A stretch of DNA of 45,479 nucleotides from Gaiellales bacterium (GTDB lineage: Bacteria; Actinomycetota; Thermoleophilia; Gaiellales; JAICJC01), in NCBI GenBank assembly GCA_036403155.1, contig DASWRM010000013.1, positions 1 to 45,479 of the forward strand. The letters are read 5' to 3'. Under the pieces are notes generated by a model. The model saw only the letters and a program-made list of their open reading frames with translations, ran no database searches and had not been told where the DNA came from. Of the stretch, positions 16,537 to 24,115 are shown piece by piece (position 1 is the first letter of the stretch; each line of letters begins with the position of its first letter). A program made the translations under genes and the position numbers.

Positions 16537-16944
16537 GTGGAGCGGATCTCGCTGTCGACCGAGGCGCGTGAGCAGTTCGTCGACGTGACGGACCAGGTGG
16601 CCGCCGCCGTGCGGGCGCTGGGCGTGGAGGAGGGCGCGGTCGTCGTGCACGTGCCGCACACGACCGCGGCGGTCACGATCAACGAGGGGTTCGATCCCGA
16701 TGTCGCCCGCGATGTGCTCGGTGTGCTTCAGGCGCTCGTGCCGCACGAAGGGCACTACGCACACGCGGAGGGCAACTCCGACTCCCACGTGAAGGCGATC
16801 ATGGTCGGCTCGACCCAGCTCGTCGCGGTCGAGGGTGCGGAGCCGGTGCTGGGCCGGTGGCAGCGGATCTTCTTCTGCGAGTTCGACGGCCCCAGGCGCC
16901 GTCACCTGCTGGTCGGGCCGGTCACGGGCCCGTTGACCGGCTAG
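16537..16944 (+). CDS. YjbQ/UPF0047 family protein
   Basis: 135 residues, the family length. Conserved segments are VHVPHTTAAVTINEGFDPD, HYAHAEGNSDSHVKAIMVGS and GRWQRIFFCEFDGPR; the His and Glu residues in them form the presumed metal/active site of this trimeric fold. Some YjbQ proteins show thiamin-phosphate-synthase-like activity, but the physiological role is not settled. The GTG start lies 6 nt after a TACGCT box, which excludes an upstream ATG at 16489. The TAG stop overlaps tail-to-tail with the stop of the small minus-strand gene (CTAG). Confidence 0.88.
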   Translation: MERISLSTEAREQFVDVTDQVAAAVRALGVEEGAVVVHVPHTTAAVTINEGFDPDVARDVLGVLQALVPHEGHYAHAEGNSDSHVKAIMVGSTQLVAVEGAEPVLGRWQRIFFCEFDGPRRRHLLVGPVTGPLTG

Positions 16945-17078
16945 CGCAGGATGCTGCCGGCCACGGCGGCGAGGATGCACGCCGCGGCGGACGCCGCGAT
17001 CACGAGGTCGATGATCCGCATCGCCCCGAGCGAGTGCTCGTGCGGGGCGGGACGGGCGGTGGGATGGTCGGTGCTCAT
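16941..17078 (-). CDS. 45-residue single-pass membrane protein
   Basis: ATG at 17078, stop TAG at 16941-16943. The N-terminal ~23 residues are hydrophilic and His/Pro-rich (MSTDHPTARPAPHEHS), followed by one hydrophobic helix (IIDLVIAASAAACILAAVAG). A GGAG Shine-Dalgarno site lies about 9 nt before the start. Third codon positions are GC-rich, as in real genes here. The function is unknown. It overlaps the YjbQ stop codon on the opposite strand. It could be a small regulator of a membrane complex, but nothing in the sequence points to a partner. Confidence 0.6.
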   Translation of the reverse strand: MSTDHPTARPAPHEHSLGAMRIIDLVIAASAAACILAAVAGSILR

Positions 17079-17130
17079 GCTGCTGCTCCAGGGGTCGAGA
17101 CCCATACACCTTCGGCCTTCGGGCGGACGG

Positions 17131-17157
17131 ACTCCCTCACCCGTTTGCGGTATACGG
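17131..17157. repeat. Diverged partial copy C of the composite intergenic repeat
   Basis: GGACTCC followed by CACCCGTTTGCGGTATAC resembles the second module of copies A and B (TTTGACYCC... GTTTGCGGTATTGAC); the exact shared core is GTTTGCGGTAT. Like the other copies it lies just beyond the stop codon of a minus-strand gene (17160). The match is short, so it may be coincidental. Confidence 0.35.
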
Positions 17158-17159
17158 CG

Positions 17160-18149
17160 TCAACGCGGTGCGTCGCCGTCGATGCGGGTGCGGGGACGGA
17201 CAGCCGAGATGCCGTACCGTGCCCATCGCAGCGCGAGGATCAGCGCCCCGACGAGGGCGGTGGCGGTGCCCATCGCCAGGAACAGCACGCCCAGGGCGAT
17301 CGCCTGCTCGGCGCTTGTGGAGTCGCGGAGGAAGGACACGAACACCGCCTCCCGCACGCCGATCCCGTTCAGCGACACCGGCAGCACGAGTGCGGCGAAG
17401 AGCACCGGCCCGGTCGCGTAGATCTCGGCGACCGGCACGTCCAGCGAGAGCGCCTGCACCAGCATCCAGATCGTGCCCACCCGCGTCATCTGCACCAGCA
17501 GGGCCAGCCCGCATACCGCCGCCAGCGTTCCGCGGTGCTCGCGGTAGCCGTGCAGCGCCTCGTAGAACCGCTGCCCGGCGGCCAGCTGGCGGCCCGCCAC
17601 CCGCGGCTCCAGGTACCGGGCGGCGAGCCCGCGAAGCCGTGCGGAGAAGAGCAAGGCGAGCACGACGACGGCGGCGGCGCCGAACACCGCCTCTGCGGCG
17701 ACGACCTCCGGGCCGCCGGCCGAGTGGCCGCCGGCCGCATAGGCGACGACGGCCAGCGCGACCAGCGAGACGACGCCGACCAGCCGGTCGATCAGCACGG
17801 ACGCGACGGCCTCCGGCGCCTCGTGCGTCCGCCGCCCGAGCTCGACGGCGCGCACCGCGTCGCCGCCGACGGCTGCAGGCAGGAACTGCCCGATGAAGAG
17901 CGCGACGAAGTACGTGCGCGTCAGCCACCCGATCGGCGCATCGAGCCGCTTGGCGGACAGCAGCAGCCGCCACCGCCACGCCATCACCGGCACCGTCGCG
18001 ATGTTGACCGCGATCGCCAGCGCGACCCAGGCGGGGTCGGCCCCGCTCAGCGTCTGCCAGATCTCGCCCGGGTCGGTGAACCAGAGCAACGCCGCGAGCA
18101 CGACCGCCGACACCGCGGTGCCGGCGGCGACCCGCGTTCCCCGGGTCAT
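17160..18149 (-). CDS. UPF0104 / lysylphosphatidylglycerol-synthase-TM-type membrane protein
   Basis: 329 residues with seven or eight membrane helices. Conserved family segments are FLPAAVGGDAVRA, ASVLIDRLVGVVSLVAL and LPVSLNGIGVREAVFVSF. This family (AglD/MprF-TM related) often sits beside glycosyltransferases and is thought to act on lipid-linked intermediates, possibly as a flippase or lipid-modifying enzyme. The C-terminus is a short basic cytoplasmic tail. Last gene of the minus-strand sugar cassette; its ATG overlaps the aminotransferase stop (ATGA). Confidence 0.82.
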   Translation of the reverse strand: MTRGTRVAAGTAVSAVVLAALLWFTDPGEIWQTLSGADPAWVALAIAVNIATVPVMAWRWRLLLSAKRLDAPIGWLTRTYFVALFIGQFLPAAVGGDAVRAVELGRRTHEAPEAVASVLIDRLVGVVSLVALAVVAYAAGGHSAGGPEVVAAEAVFGAAAVVVLALLFSARLRGLAARYLEPRVAGRQLAAGQRFYEALHGYREHRGTLAAVCGLALLVQMTRVGTIWMLVQALSLDVPVAEIYATGPVLFAALVLPVSLNGIGVREAVFVSFLRDSTSAEQAIALGVLFLAMGTATALVGALILALRWARYGISAVRPRTRIDGDAPR

Positions 18150-19348
18150 CGCGTGAAGGCCGCGTGCAGCTTGTGCAGCGCCGCCAGCACGTCGTCGACG
18201 TCAGGCTCGGTATGTGCTCCCGCAAGCGGGAGGGAGAGCACCGTTCTCCCGGCCGCCTCGGTCGCCGGCAGCGAGACGTCCGGCAGGTTCTCCCGGTACC
18301 AGGTGAGCGTGTGCACGGGCAGGAAGTGCAGCCCCGTCGCGATGTTCTCCGCCATGAGCGCCGCCGCATAGCGGTCGCGGTCGCCGCCCGCCAGCTCGGG
18401 ATCGATGCGCACGACGTAGAGATGGTGGGCGTGGCGCCCGAACGGCGGCCGTGCAACGGGTGTGATCCCCGCGAGCCCCGCCAGTCCGCGGTCGTACCGT
18501 TCGACCAGGCGCAGGCGGTTGGCGAACAGCTGGTCGAGCCGGTCGAACTTGGGCAACGCGACCGCCGCCTGCAGGTCGGCGAGGTTGGCCTTGTAGCCTG
18601 GCACGACAACGTCGTAGTGGCCGAGGCTGCGCGAGTGCTGACGCCGCCAGGGGTCGCGCGTGATCCCCTGGGCCCGGAGCAGGCGCAGGCGCGCAGCCGC
18701 CTCGTCGTCGGCGGTCGTCACGACACCGCCTTCGCCGCCCGCGAGGCTCTTGGTGGCGTACAGGGAGAAGCACGTGTAGTCGCCGATCGAGCCGACGCGG
18801 CGGTCGCCGACGGTCGTCTCGACGGCATGGGCAGCGTCCTCCACCACGACGAGGGAGTGCTCGCGCGCGATCGCCATGATTGAATCCATGTCGCACGGCC
18901 CGCCCGCGAAGTGCACCGGCACGATGGCTCGGGTGCGCGGACCGATCGCCGCGCGGATCGCCTCCGGATCGATGTTCAGCGTTTCCGGGTCGACATCGGC
19001 GAACACCGGCTGCGCGCCGGTGTGGACGATCGCGTTCGTTGTCGCCGGCCACGTGAACGAGGACGTGATCACCTCGTCGCCCGCGTCGAGACCCGACGCA
19101 ACGAGCGCGAGGTTCAGCGCCGCGGTGCACGACGATGTCGCGACCGCGTTCGCCGCTCCCACCCGGGCGGCGAAGCGCTGCTCGAGCAGGGCGGCCCGCG
19201 GCCCGCTGGTCAGCCAGCCGGACCGAAGGGTCTCGACGACGGATGCGATCTCCTCTTCGCCGAGCACCGGCGGGGAAAACTCGAGCAGCCGCTCGCGCAC
19301 GGGGGCGCCGCCGTCGATGGCGGGTGTTGATGGGGTTGTGCTGCTCAT
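18146..19348 (-). CDS. DegT/DnrJ/EryC1 family sugar aminotransferase
   Basis: 400 residues. PLP-binding features are Lys200 in LYATKSLAGGEGG, Asp171 in VVEDAAHAV and the phosphate-cup region SSCTAALNLAL. HFAGGPCDM and NIATGLHFLPVH are typical of aminotransferases acting on keto-sugar nucleotides. It would transfer an amino group, usually from glutamate, to a 4-keto (or 3-keto) sugar nucleotide such as the product of the dehydratase-like enzyme two genes upstream. It starts at the ATGA overlap with the ATP-grasp gene. The sugar cannot be identified from sequence. Confidence 0.9.
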   Translation of the reverse strand: MSSTTPSTPAIDGGAPVRERLLEFSPPVLGEEEIASVVETLRSGWLTSGPRAALLEQRFAARVGAANAVATSSCTAALNLALVASGLDAGDEVITSSFTWPATTNAIVHTGAQPVFADVDPETLNIDPEAIRAAIGPRTRAIVPVHFAGGPCDMDSIMAIAREHSLVVVEDAAHAVETTVGDRRVGSIGDYTCFSLYATKSLAGGEGGVVTTADDEAAARLRLLRAQGITRDPWRRQHSRSLGHYDVVVPGYKANLADLQAAVALPKFDRLDQLFANRLRLVERYDRGLAGLAGITPVARPPFGRHAHHLYVVRIDPELAGGDRDRYAAALMAENIATGLHFLPVHTLTWYRENLPDVSLPATEAAGRTVLSLPLAGAHTEPDVDDVLAALHKLHAAFTR

Positions 19349-20490
19349 ACGACCTCGAACCGCACCGCCTGGACGGCGGCTCGCGCCCGATCGAGCGCCT
19401 CCTCCCGGGTCGCTCCCTGTGTGATCACGTAGCCGGCCCGGTCGGTGGCGGTGCGCAGAGGCCCGTACCGGTGCCCGGGGGCATGATAGAAGCTGGCCTC
19501 CCCCGGCCCGTCCGCCGAGACCAGCTCGCCCTCGGGCGCGCGCAGGAACTCGATCACGCAGGCGCCGGCGGGCCGCGGCTGGAGGCCGGCACCGTCGACC
19601 GGCACGCCGAGCGCCGCGCGGATGGCCTCCGCGGCCAGGTCGACGCCTGCGGCGAGCCGGCAGATCTCGGAGTCGTGACCGCCGCCCAGCCGTGCGGCCA
19701 CCTCCATGATGCGCGGCCCGTCCGGCGAGAGGATCAGCTGCGTGTAGCTGGGTCCGTTGCGGATCCCGAGAGCGCGCGCCGCGGCCTCCGCGGCCTCGGC
19801 CGCCGCCTGGTCGTCGAGCCCGCTCGGGTAGACGTGCCGCTGCGCGACGCCCGGGGCTCCGTCGAAGTGCTCCCGCGCGGTGACGGCGACCGCAACGAAC
19901 CGGTCGTCGACCGTGAAGCCGTTCACCGTGACCTCGGGACCAGGGACGAAGGCTTCGTACACCACCCGACCGCTTCGGGAGGCTCGGCGCGCCACCGTGG
20001 CTGCAGCGTCGACGTCGTCCCGGCGGCCAACGACGGTCATCGCGCGCTGCCCCTGGCGGTCGGGCGCCTTCACGACGCACGGGTAGGACGGCGGTGCGTC
20101 AAGCGACCACGCCGGCTGCGGGACGCCGGCCGCGTCCAGCGTCTCGCGCTGCGCGATCTTGTTCGTGCACCGCACCGCCGTGGCGACGTCGAGCGGGTGG
20201 GGGAGGCGCAGATCCTCGGCCACGTACGCGGCGATCCTGACCGGCCAGTCCGTGCCGGGCGCGATCAGCCCGCCGGCACCACGCTCGCGCGCCACCCGCA
20301 GCACCGCGTTGGTGTCCTCGGTCGACACCGCGACGTCGCCCACGCCGGGCCGGCTGTCGCAGATGACGGTCAGGGCGCCCAGCCGGTGAGCGGCGTCGAC
20401 CGCCTGGCGCTGCGCGGGCGCGCCGCCGAGGACGACAAGTGTCAGACCGTCTGCGCGGTCTGCTCGGCGGCGAGGACCTTCTGCCACCAC
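19345..20490 (-). CDS. ATP-grasp ligase (carbamoyl-phosphate-synthase/amino-acid-ligase type)
   Basis: About 381 residues. The N-terminal domain opens LTLVVLGGAPAQRQAVDAA. The ATP-grasp region includes YPCVVKAPDRQGQRAM (ATP Lys), YEAFVPGPEVTVNGF and the metal-binding IMEVAARLGGGHDSE. Such enzymes join a carboxylate to an amine through an acyl phosphate. Sitting between a nucleotide-sugar dehydratase-like gene and an aminotransferase, it may acylate an amino sugar with an amino acid; this is inference. Start options: GTG at 20490 with GGGAG 8 nt upstream (used here, overlapping the previous gene by 49 nt), or a CTG at 20445 forming a CTGA overlap. Confidence 0.85.
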   Translation of the reverse strand: MVAEGPRRRADRADGLTLVVLGGAPAQRQAVDAAHRLGALTVICDSRPGVGDVAVSTEDTNAVLRVARERGAGGLIAPGTDWPVRIAAYVAEDLRLPHPLDVATAVRCTNKIAQRETLDAAGVPQPAWSLDAPPSYPCVVKAPDRQGQRAMTVVGRRDDVDAAATVARRASRSGRVVYEAFVPGPEVTVNGFTVDDRFVAVAVTAREHFDGAPGVAQRHVYPSGLDDQAAAEAAEAAARALGIRNGPSYTQLILSPDGPRIMEVAARLGGGHDSEICRLAAGVDLAAEAIRAALGVPVDGAGLQPRPAGACVIEFLRAPEGELVSADGPGEASFYHAPGHRYGPLRTATDRAGYVITQGATREEALDRARAAVQAVRFEVV

Positions 20491-21437
20491 TCCGGGTTCT
20501 CCCGGTACCAGGCGATGGTCTCGGCCAGTCCGTCCGCAAAGGCGATGTTCGACCGCCACCCGAGCAGCCGCTCGGCCCTGTCCGTCGACCCGATGTGGCG
20601 GTCGACCTGTCCGGGCCGGTCGTCGACATGCCGCTTGAGGCTGGCCGGCTTGCCCAGCTGGTCGAGGATCATGTCCGCGATCTGCTCGACGGACTCGTCG
20701 ACGCCGGTCGCGACGTTGATGGTCTCGCCCTTCACCTGGGCGAGCGGCACCTCGCACGCGCGCGTGATCGCCTCCGCCGTGTCGAACACGTGAAGCCAGT
20801 CACGGCTGGCCTGCCCGCCGCCGTGGATCGTCAGCGGCCGGTCGGTGAGCGCCTGGATGATGAAGCGGGGGATCACCTTCTCCGGGTGCTGGTAGGGCCC
20901 GTAGTTGTTGAACGGGCGGATGATCACGACGGGCAGGTCGTAGGTGCACCAGTAGGAGTAGGCGAGCCGGTCGCCGCCGGCCTTGGTGCCGGCGTAGGGG
21001 GAGCGGGGGTTGATCGGGTGGTCCTCGGTCATCGGGTCGCTCTCGGCGGTGCCGTACACCTCGGACGAGGAGATCAGGACGAAGCGGTCGACCGGCCGCT
21101 CGCGGATGGCGTCGAGCAGCACCTGCGTGCCGACCACGTTCGTGGTCACGAACTCGGCGCCGCCCTGCTCGATCGACTTGGACACGTGGGACTCGGCGGC
21201 CGCGTTCACGATCACGTCGACCCCGTCCAGCGCTTCGGTGACGTCGTGCACGTCGCGGATGTCGCCCTTGATGAAGCGCAGCCGCTCGTGGCCCATGACG
21301 TCGTCCAGGTTGTCCAGGTTGCCCGCGTACGTCAGCGCGTCCATGGTCACGACCTCGTGCTCGGTGCGCTGCAGCAGGTACCGGATCATGTTGCTGGAGA
21401 TGAAACCGGCGCCGCCGGTGACGAGGATGCGCTTCAT
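20442..21437 (-). CDS. Extended SDR sugar-nucleotide enzyme, dTDP-glucose 4,6-dehydratase-like
   Basis: 331 residues. NAD-binding TGGAGFISSN lies at the N-terminus, the substrate-side SSSEVYGT at mid-protein, and the catalytic YxxxK in SPYAGTKAGGD. The RPFNNYGPYQHPEKVIPRFI segment is typical of RmlB/UDP-sugar dehydratases. It probably converts a dTDP- or UDP-hexose to a 4-keto-6-deoxy sugar, supplying the aminotransferase downstream; an epimerase or decarboxylase role is not excluded. It starts 4 nt after the GT2 stop. Confidence 0.87.
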   Translation of the reverse strand: MKRILVTGGAGFISSNMIRYLLQRTEHEVVTMDALTYAGNLDNLDDVMGHERLRFIKGDIRDVHDVTEALDGVDVIVNAAAESHVSKSIEQGGAEFVTTNVVGTQVLLDAIRERPVDRFVLISSSEVYGTAESDPMTEDHPINPRSPYAGTKAGGDRLAYSYWCTYDLPVVIIRPFNNYGPYQHPEKVIPRFIIQALTDRPLTIHGGGQASRDWLHVFDTAEAITRACEVPLAQVKGETINVATGVDESVEQIADMILDQLGKPASLKRHVDDRPGQVDRHIGSTDRAERLLGWRSNIAFADGLAETIAWYRENPEWWQKVLAAEQTAQTV

Positions 21438-21441
21438 GTGC

Positions 21442-22407
21442 CTACCCGAGCTCTCGATCGATGTAATAGATGGGGCGCTGTTCGATGTCCCTCTGGATGC
21501 GGGCGAGATATTCCCCGACCACGGCCATCAGGAATCCCTGCAGTCCCAGCACGAACAGCACCAGCCCGCCCAGCAGCAGCGGGCCGGGGAAGTTGCCGTG
21601 GCGGATCCAGTACACGACGCCCCAGAGGCCGACCACGAGCGACGTCAGGATACCGCCGATCGCCAGGATCGCGCCCACCCACTGCACCATCTGCGCCCAG
21701 AAACCCGTCAGCACGTGGAGGCCCAGGCGGATCAGCTTGAACGCCCCGTAGCGGCTGCGGTCGGCGCGCGCCTCGTGCTGCAGGTCGACCTCGGTCACCC
21801 GCGCGCCGGTGGTGCACACCAGCGCCTTGGTGAACTTCTGCCGCCCGATCCGGTGCATGACCGGCTCGATCGCATCCCGCCGGTAGGCGTTGAACGCGCA
21901 GCCGAAGTCCGAGATCGGTGCCCCCGTCAGCCGGGCCAGCAGGCCGTTGATCACGCGTGAGGGCATCCGGCGAAGGAAGAAGGCATCGCGCCGCACGATC
22001 CGGCGGCCGCTCGCGACGTCCGCGCCGTCGCGGATCGCCGCCACCAGCTTGGGGATGTCACTCGGCCGGTTCTGGAGGTCGCCGTCCATCGTGACGACGA
22101 TCCGGCCGCGCGCCCGGGCGATACCGGCGTGCATCGCCGGGTGCTGGCCGAAGTTGCGCTTGAAGGAGATCACGCGGACGCGCGGGTCGCGCCCGTGGAT
22201 GCCCTCGAGCAGCGCCATCGTCCCGTCGGTGGAGCCGTCGTCGACGAAGATCACCTCGGCCATGATGGCCGCCTGCGACAGCGTCTCGTCGATGCCTTGC
22301 CAGAGGCGCTCGAGGGTCGCCTGCTCGTTCAGGACCGGGATCACGATCGTCACCTCGGGCGCGTGCAGCGCGCGTTCGGCGGCCTGCGGTGCGGCTTCCG
22401 TCGCCAT
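21442..22407 (-). CDS. Polyprenyl-phosphate glycosyltransferase, GT2 (ArnC/GtrB/DPM-like)
   Basis: 321 residues. The GT-A core has TIVIPVLNEQATL, VIFVDDGSTDGT and the metal-binding TMDGDLQNRP. Membrane-proximal motifs DFGCAFNAYRRDAI and RYGAFKLIRLG are followed by two C-terminal membrane helices (about 235-305) and a short tail ending with RDIEQRPIYYIDREL. The family transfers a sugar from a nucleotide donor to undecaprenyl or decaprenyl phosphate. It leads the minus-strand sugar cassette and probably makes the lipid-linked donor used by the divergent GT-C protein. ATG 6 nt after a TACGCT box. Confidence 0.92.
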   Translation of the reverse strand: MATEAAPQAAERALHAPEVTIVIPVLNEQATLERLWQGIDETLSQAAIMAEVIFVDDGSTDGTMALLEGIHGRDPRVRVISFKRNFGQHPAMHAGIARARGRIVVTMDGDLQNRPSDIPKLVAAIRDGADVASGRRIVRRDAFFLRRMPSRVINGLLARLTGAPISDFGCAFNAYRRDAIEPVMHRIGRQKFTKALVCTTGARVTEVDLQHEARADRSRYGAFKLIRLGLHVLTGFWAQMVQWVGAILAIGGILTSLVVGLWGVVYWIRHGNFPGPLLLGGLVLFVLGLQGFLMAVVGEYLARIQRDIEQRPIYYIDRELG

Positions 22408-22413
22408 GTCGGA

Positions 22414-22419
22414 AGCGTA
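22414..22419 (-). promoter_or_regulatory. -10 box (TACGCT) of a probable leaderless promoter for the sugar cassette
   Basis: On the minus strand, TACGCT is followed by 6 nt (TCCGAC) and the ATG at 22407. It shares an 82-nt divergent gap with the GT-C promoter. Confidence 0.6.
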
Positions 22420-22475
22420 CCGGTTCGTGCGGATCCGGACGTGCCCTTCGGCCGCGCCCCTCCCGGCCCGGTCGT

Positions 22476-22481
22476 CATAAT
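22476..22481 (+). promoter_or_regulatory. -10-like box (CATAAT) of a probable leaderless promoter
   Basis: CATAAT (5 of 6 matches to TATAAT) is followed by 8 nt and the ATG of the GT-C gene at 22490. No Shine-Dalgarno sequence is present. Confidence 0.45.
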
Positions 22482-22489
22482 CCCGCGCG

Positions 22490-24115
22490 ATGCGCGCCTT
22501 CCCCACCGACCGCTGGGCGCCCGCCACAGCGGCGCTCGCGACCGTCGGCTATGCGGTCGCCGTGATCGGGTTCGGGCTCGTCTTCCGGCCGCTGCACAAC
22601 GACGAGGGCGTCACGCTGTCGGTGGCCGGTCAGAAGTCCCCGCGCGACGTCCTCGAGACGGCGATCGACGAGCGTCACGGGCCGCCCCTGCACTACCTCG
22701 CGGTGCACGCGTCGCTCGCGATCCGCGACGACATGCTGGGCCTGCGCATGCCGTCGGCGGTGTTCGGGATCCTGGCCGTGGCGCTCGCGTACGGGTTCGG
22801 GCGGGAGCTGCTCGGGCGCGCCTGCGGGGCGGTGCTCTCGGTGATCGTGGCGACGCTGCCAGAGGTGGTGCACCTGGCGCAGTTCGCGCGCGGGTACACC
22901 GCGATGCTGGCGGCGTCGTTCGGGAGCCTGTGGCTGCTGCTCCTGCTCGTGCGGACCCGGCGGGCGCGGTACCTCGTGCCGTACGCGACCTCGGCGCTGC
23001 TGCTCGTGGCTTCCCATCCGTTCGGCCTGTTCGCGCTGGCATCCGAGCTGACGCTGCTCGTGGTGCTCGGCCTTGCCCCGCTCCGCCGCGGCTGGCGCGC
23101 GCAGCGCAGGAACGCCGCCGTCCTCAGCGTCGCGCTGGTCGCCGGGCTGGTCGCGCTCGTGCTGCTCTACCGGGTGTACTCGCAGCTTCGCCCGAAGTAC
23201 GGGGTGGGGCAGGGCGGGTCGGTCGTCGACCTCGGCTCCAGCGAGTTCTGGCGGCGCATCGGCGACTCCTGGACCGGATCGTCGCACGTCACGGTATGGG
23301 TGCTGCTCGCGGCGGCGGCGGCGGCCGGGCTCGCCGCGCTGTGGCAGCGCGACCGCCGCGCCGCCTTCATCCTGGCGGTCTGGCTGGTGCAGCCCGTGGC
23401 GCTCCTGTCCGTGCTGACGGCGACATCGAGCGACTTCGCACCGGAGCGCCATCTCTCGTTCCTGATCCCCGCGTACGCCGCCGCGCTCGCGAGCTTTCTG
23501 GTCGAGATCGGTCGCCGCGCGGGACGCTACGGCGTTCCGGTCGCCGTGGCGGCGACGGTGCTGCTGGCGGCCCCGGGAGTGACCGCGCTCAGCCGCGACA
23601 TCGGCAACTTCACGCCCGACCTGCGGAACGCGAGCCTCTATCTGGGCGCGCGCTTCGACCCGTCCGACGTGCTGCTCTCGACCGGCGGCGTCCCGGAGCC
23701 CGCGGTGGACGCGCGGCTCTACGGTGCGTACATGGTGCTCGAGGCGCGCGATCAGGACCCGCTTTCGCGGTGGCGGGACGTCGGCAAGGACACGGGCTGC
23801 AACCTGGTCGAGCGGCTCGACGTGCCGGCCGGCCCGAGGGACGCGTGGGTGCTGCTGCGGTCCCCCGACCCGGAGACGCTCCACATCCGGCTCGAGGCGA
23901 CCGGCTTCGACGACGTGGCGGTGTTCGGGCCGTTCGTGATTGCCCGGCGCCACCTCGAGTTCCACACCGCTACGGCGGCGATCCGGGCCGGGCTTCGCGC
24001 ATACCGCGTCGCGCGACTGCTCAGCCCTGGGACACCTGACTTCGCCCGGCTGGCAGGCACCTACCGGGCGGCCCGCGGGTATGCGCGGCACCCGGAGCGC
24101 TGCCCGTCCGGTTAG
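22490..24115 (+). CDS. GT-C membrane glycosyltransferase (GT39/ArnT-like)
   Basis: 541 residues with about ten membrane helices. After TM1 comes FRPLHNDEGVTLSVAG, whose Asp-Glu in the first outside loop matches the catalytic acidic motif of dolichyl/undecaprenyl-phosphate sugar transferases. ERHGPPLHYLAVH and the QFARGYTAMLAA helix are also family-like. The last ~150 residues are mostly hydrophilic, with ASLYLGARFDPSDVLL, and probably extracytoplasmic. It would use the lipid-linked sugar made by the divergent GT2 enzyme. Its 3' end overlaps the convergent peptidase gene by 4 nt. Confidence 0.8.
   Translation: MRAFPTDRWAPATAALATVGYAVAVIGFGLVFRPLHNDEGVTLSVAGQKSPRDVLETAIDERHGPPLHYLAVHASLAIRDDMLGLRMPSAVFGILAVALAYGFGRELLGRACGAVLSVIVATLPEVVHLAQFARGYTAMLAASFGSLWLLLLLVRTRRARYLVPYATSALLLVASHPFGLFALASELTLLVVLGLAPLRRGWRAQRRNAAVLSVALVAGLVALVLLYRVYSQLRPKYGVGQGGSVVDLGSSEFWRRIGDSWTGSSHVTVWVLLAAAAAAGLAALWQRDRRAAFILAVWLVQPVALLSVLTATSSDFAPERHLSFLIPAYAAALASFLVEIGRRAGRYGVPVAVAATVLLAAPGVTALSRDIGNFTPDLRNASLYLGARFDPSDVLLSTGGVPEPAVDARLYGAYMVLEARDQDPLSRWRDVGKDTGCNLVERLDVPAGPRDAWVLLRSPDPETLHIRLEATGFDDVAVFGPFVIARRHLEFHTATAAIRAGLRAYRVARLLSPGTPDFARLAGTYRAARGYARHPERCPSG

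Noticed and set aside
12525-16682. Longer form of the Ig-repeat gene starting at 16682
   Set aside because: The extension would overlap YjbQ and its promoter; the ATG at 16358 has an SD site and a signal peptide directly after it.
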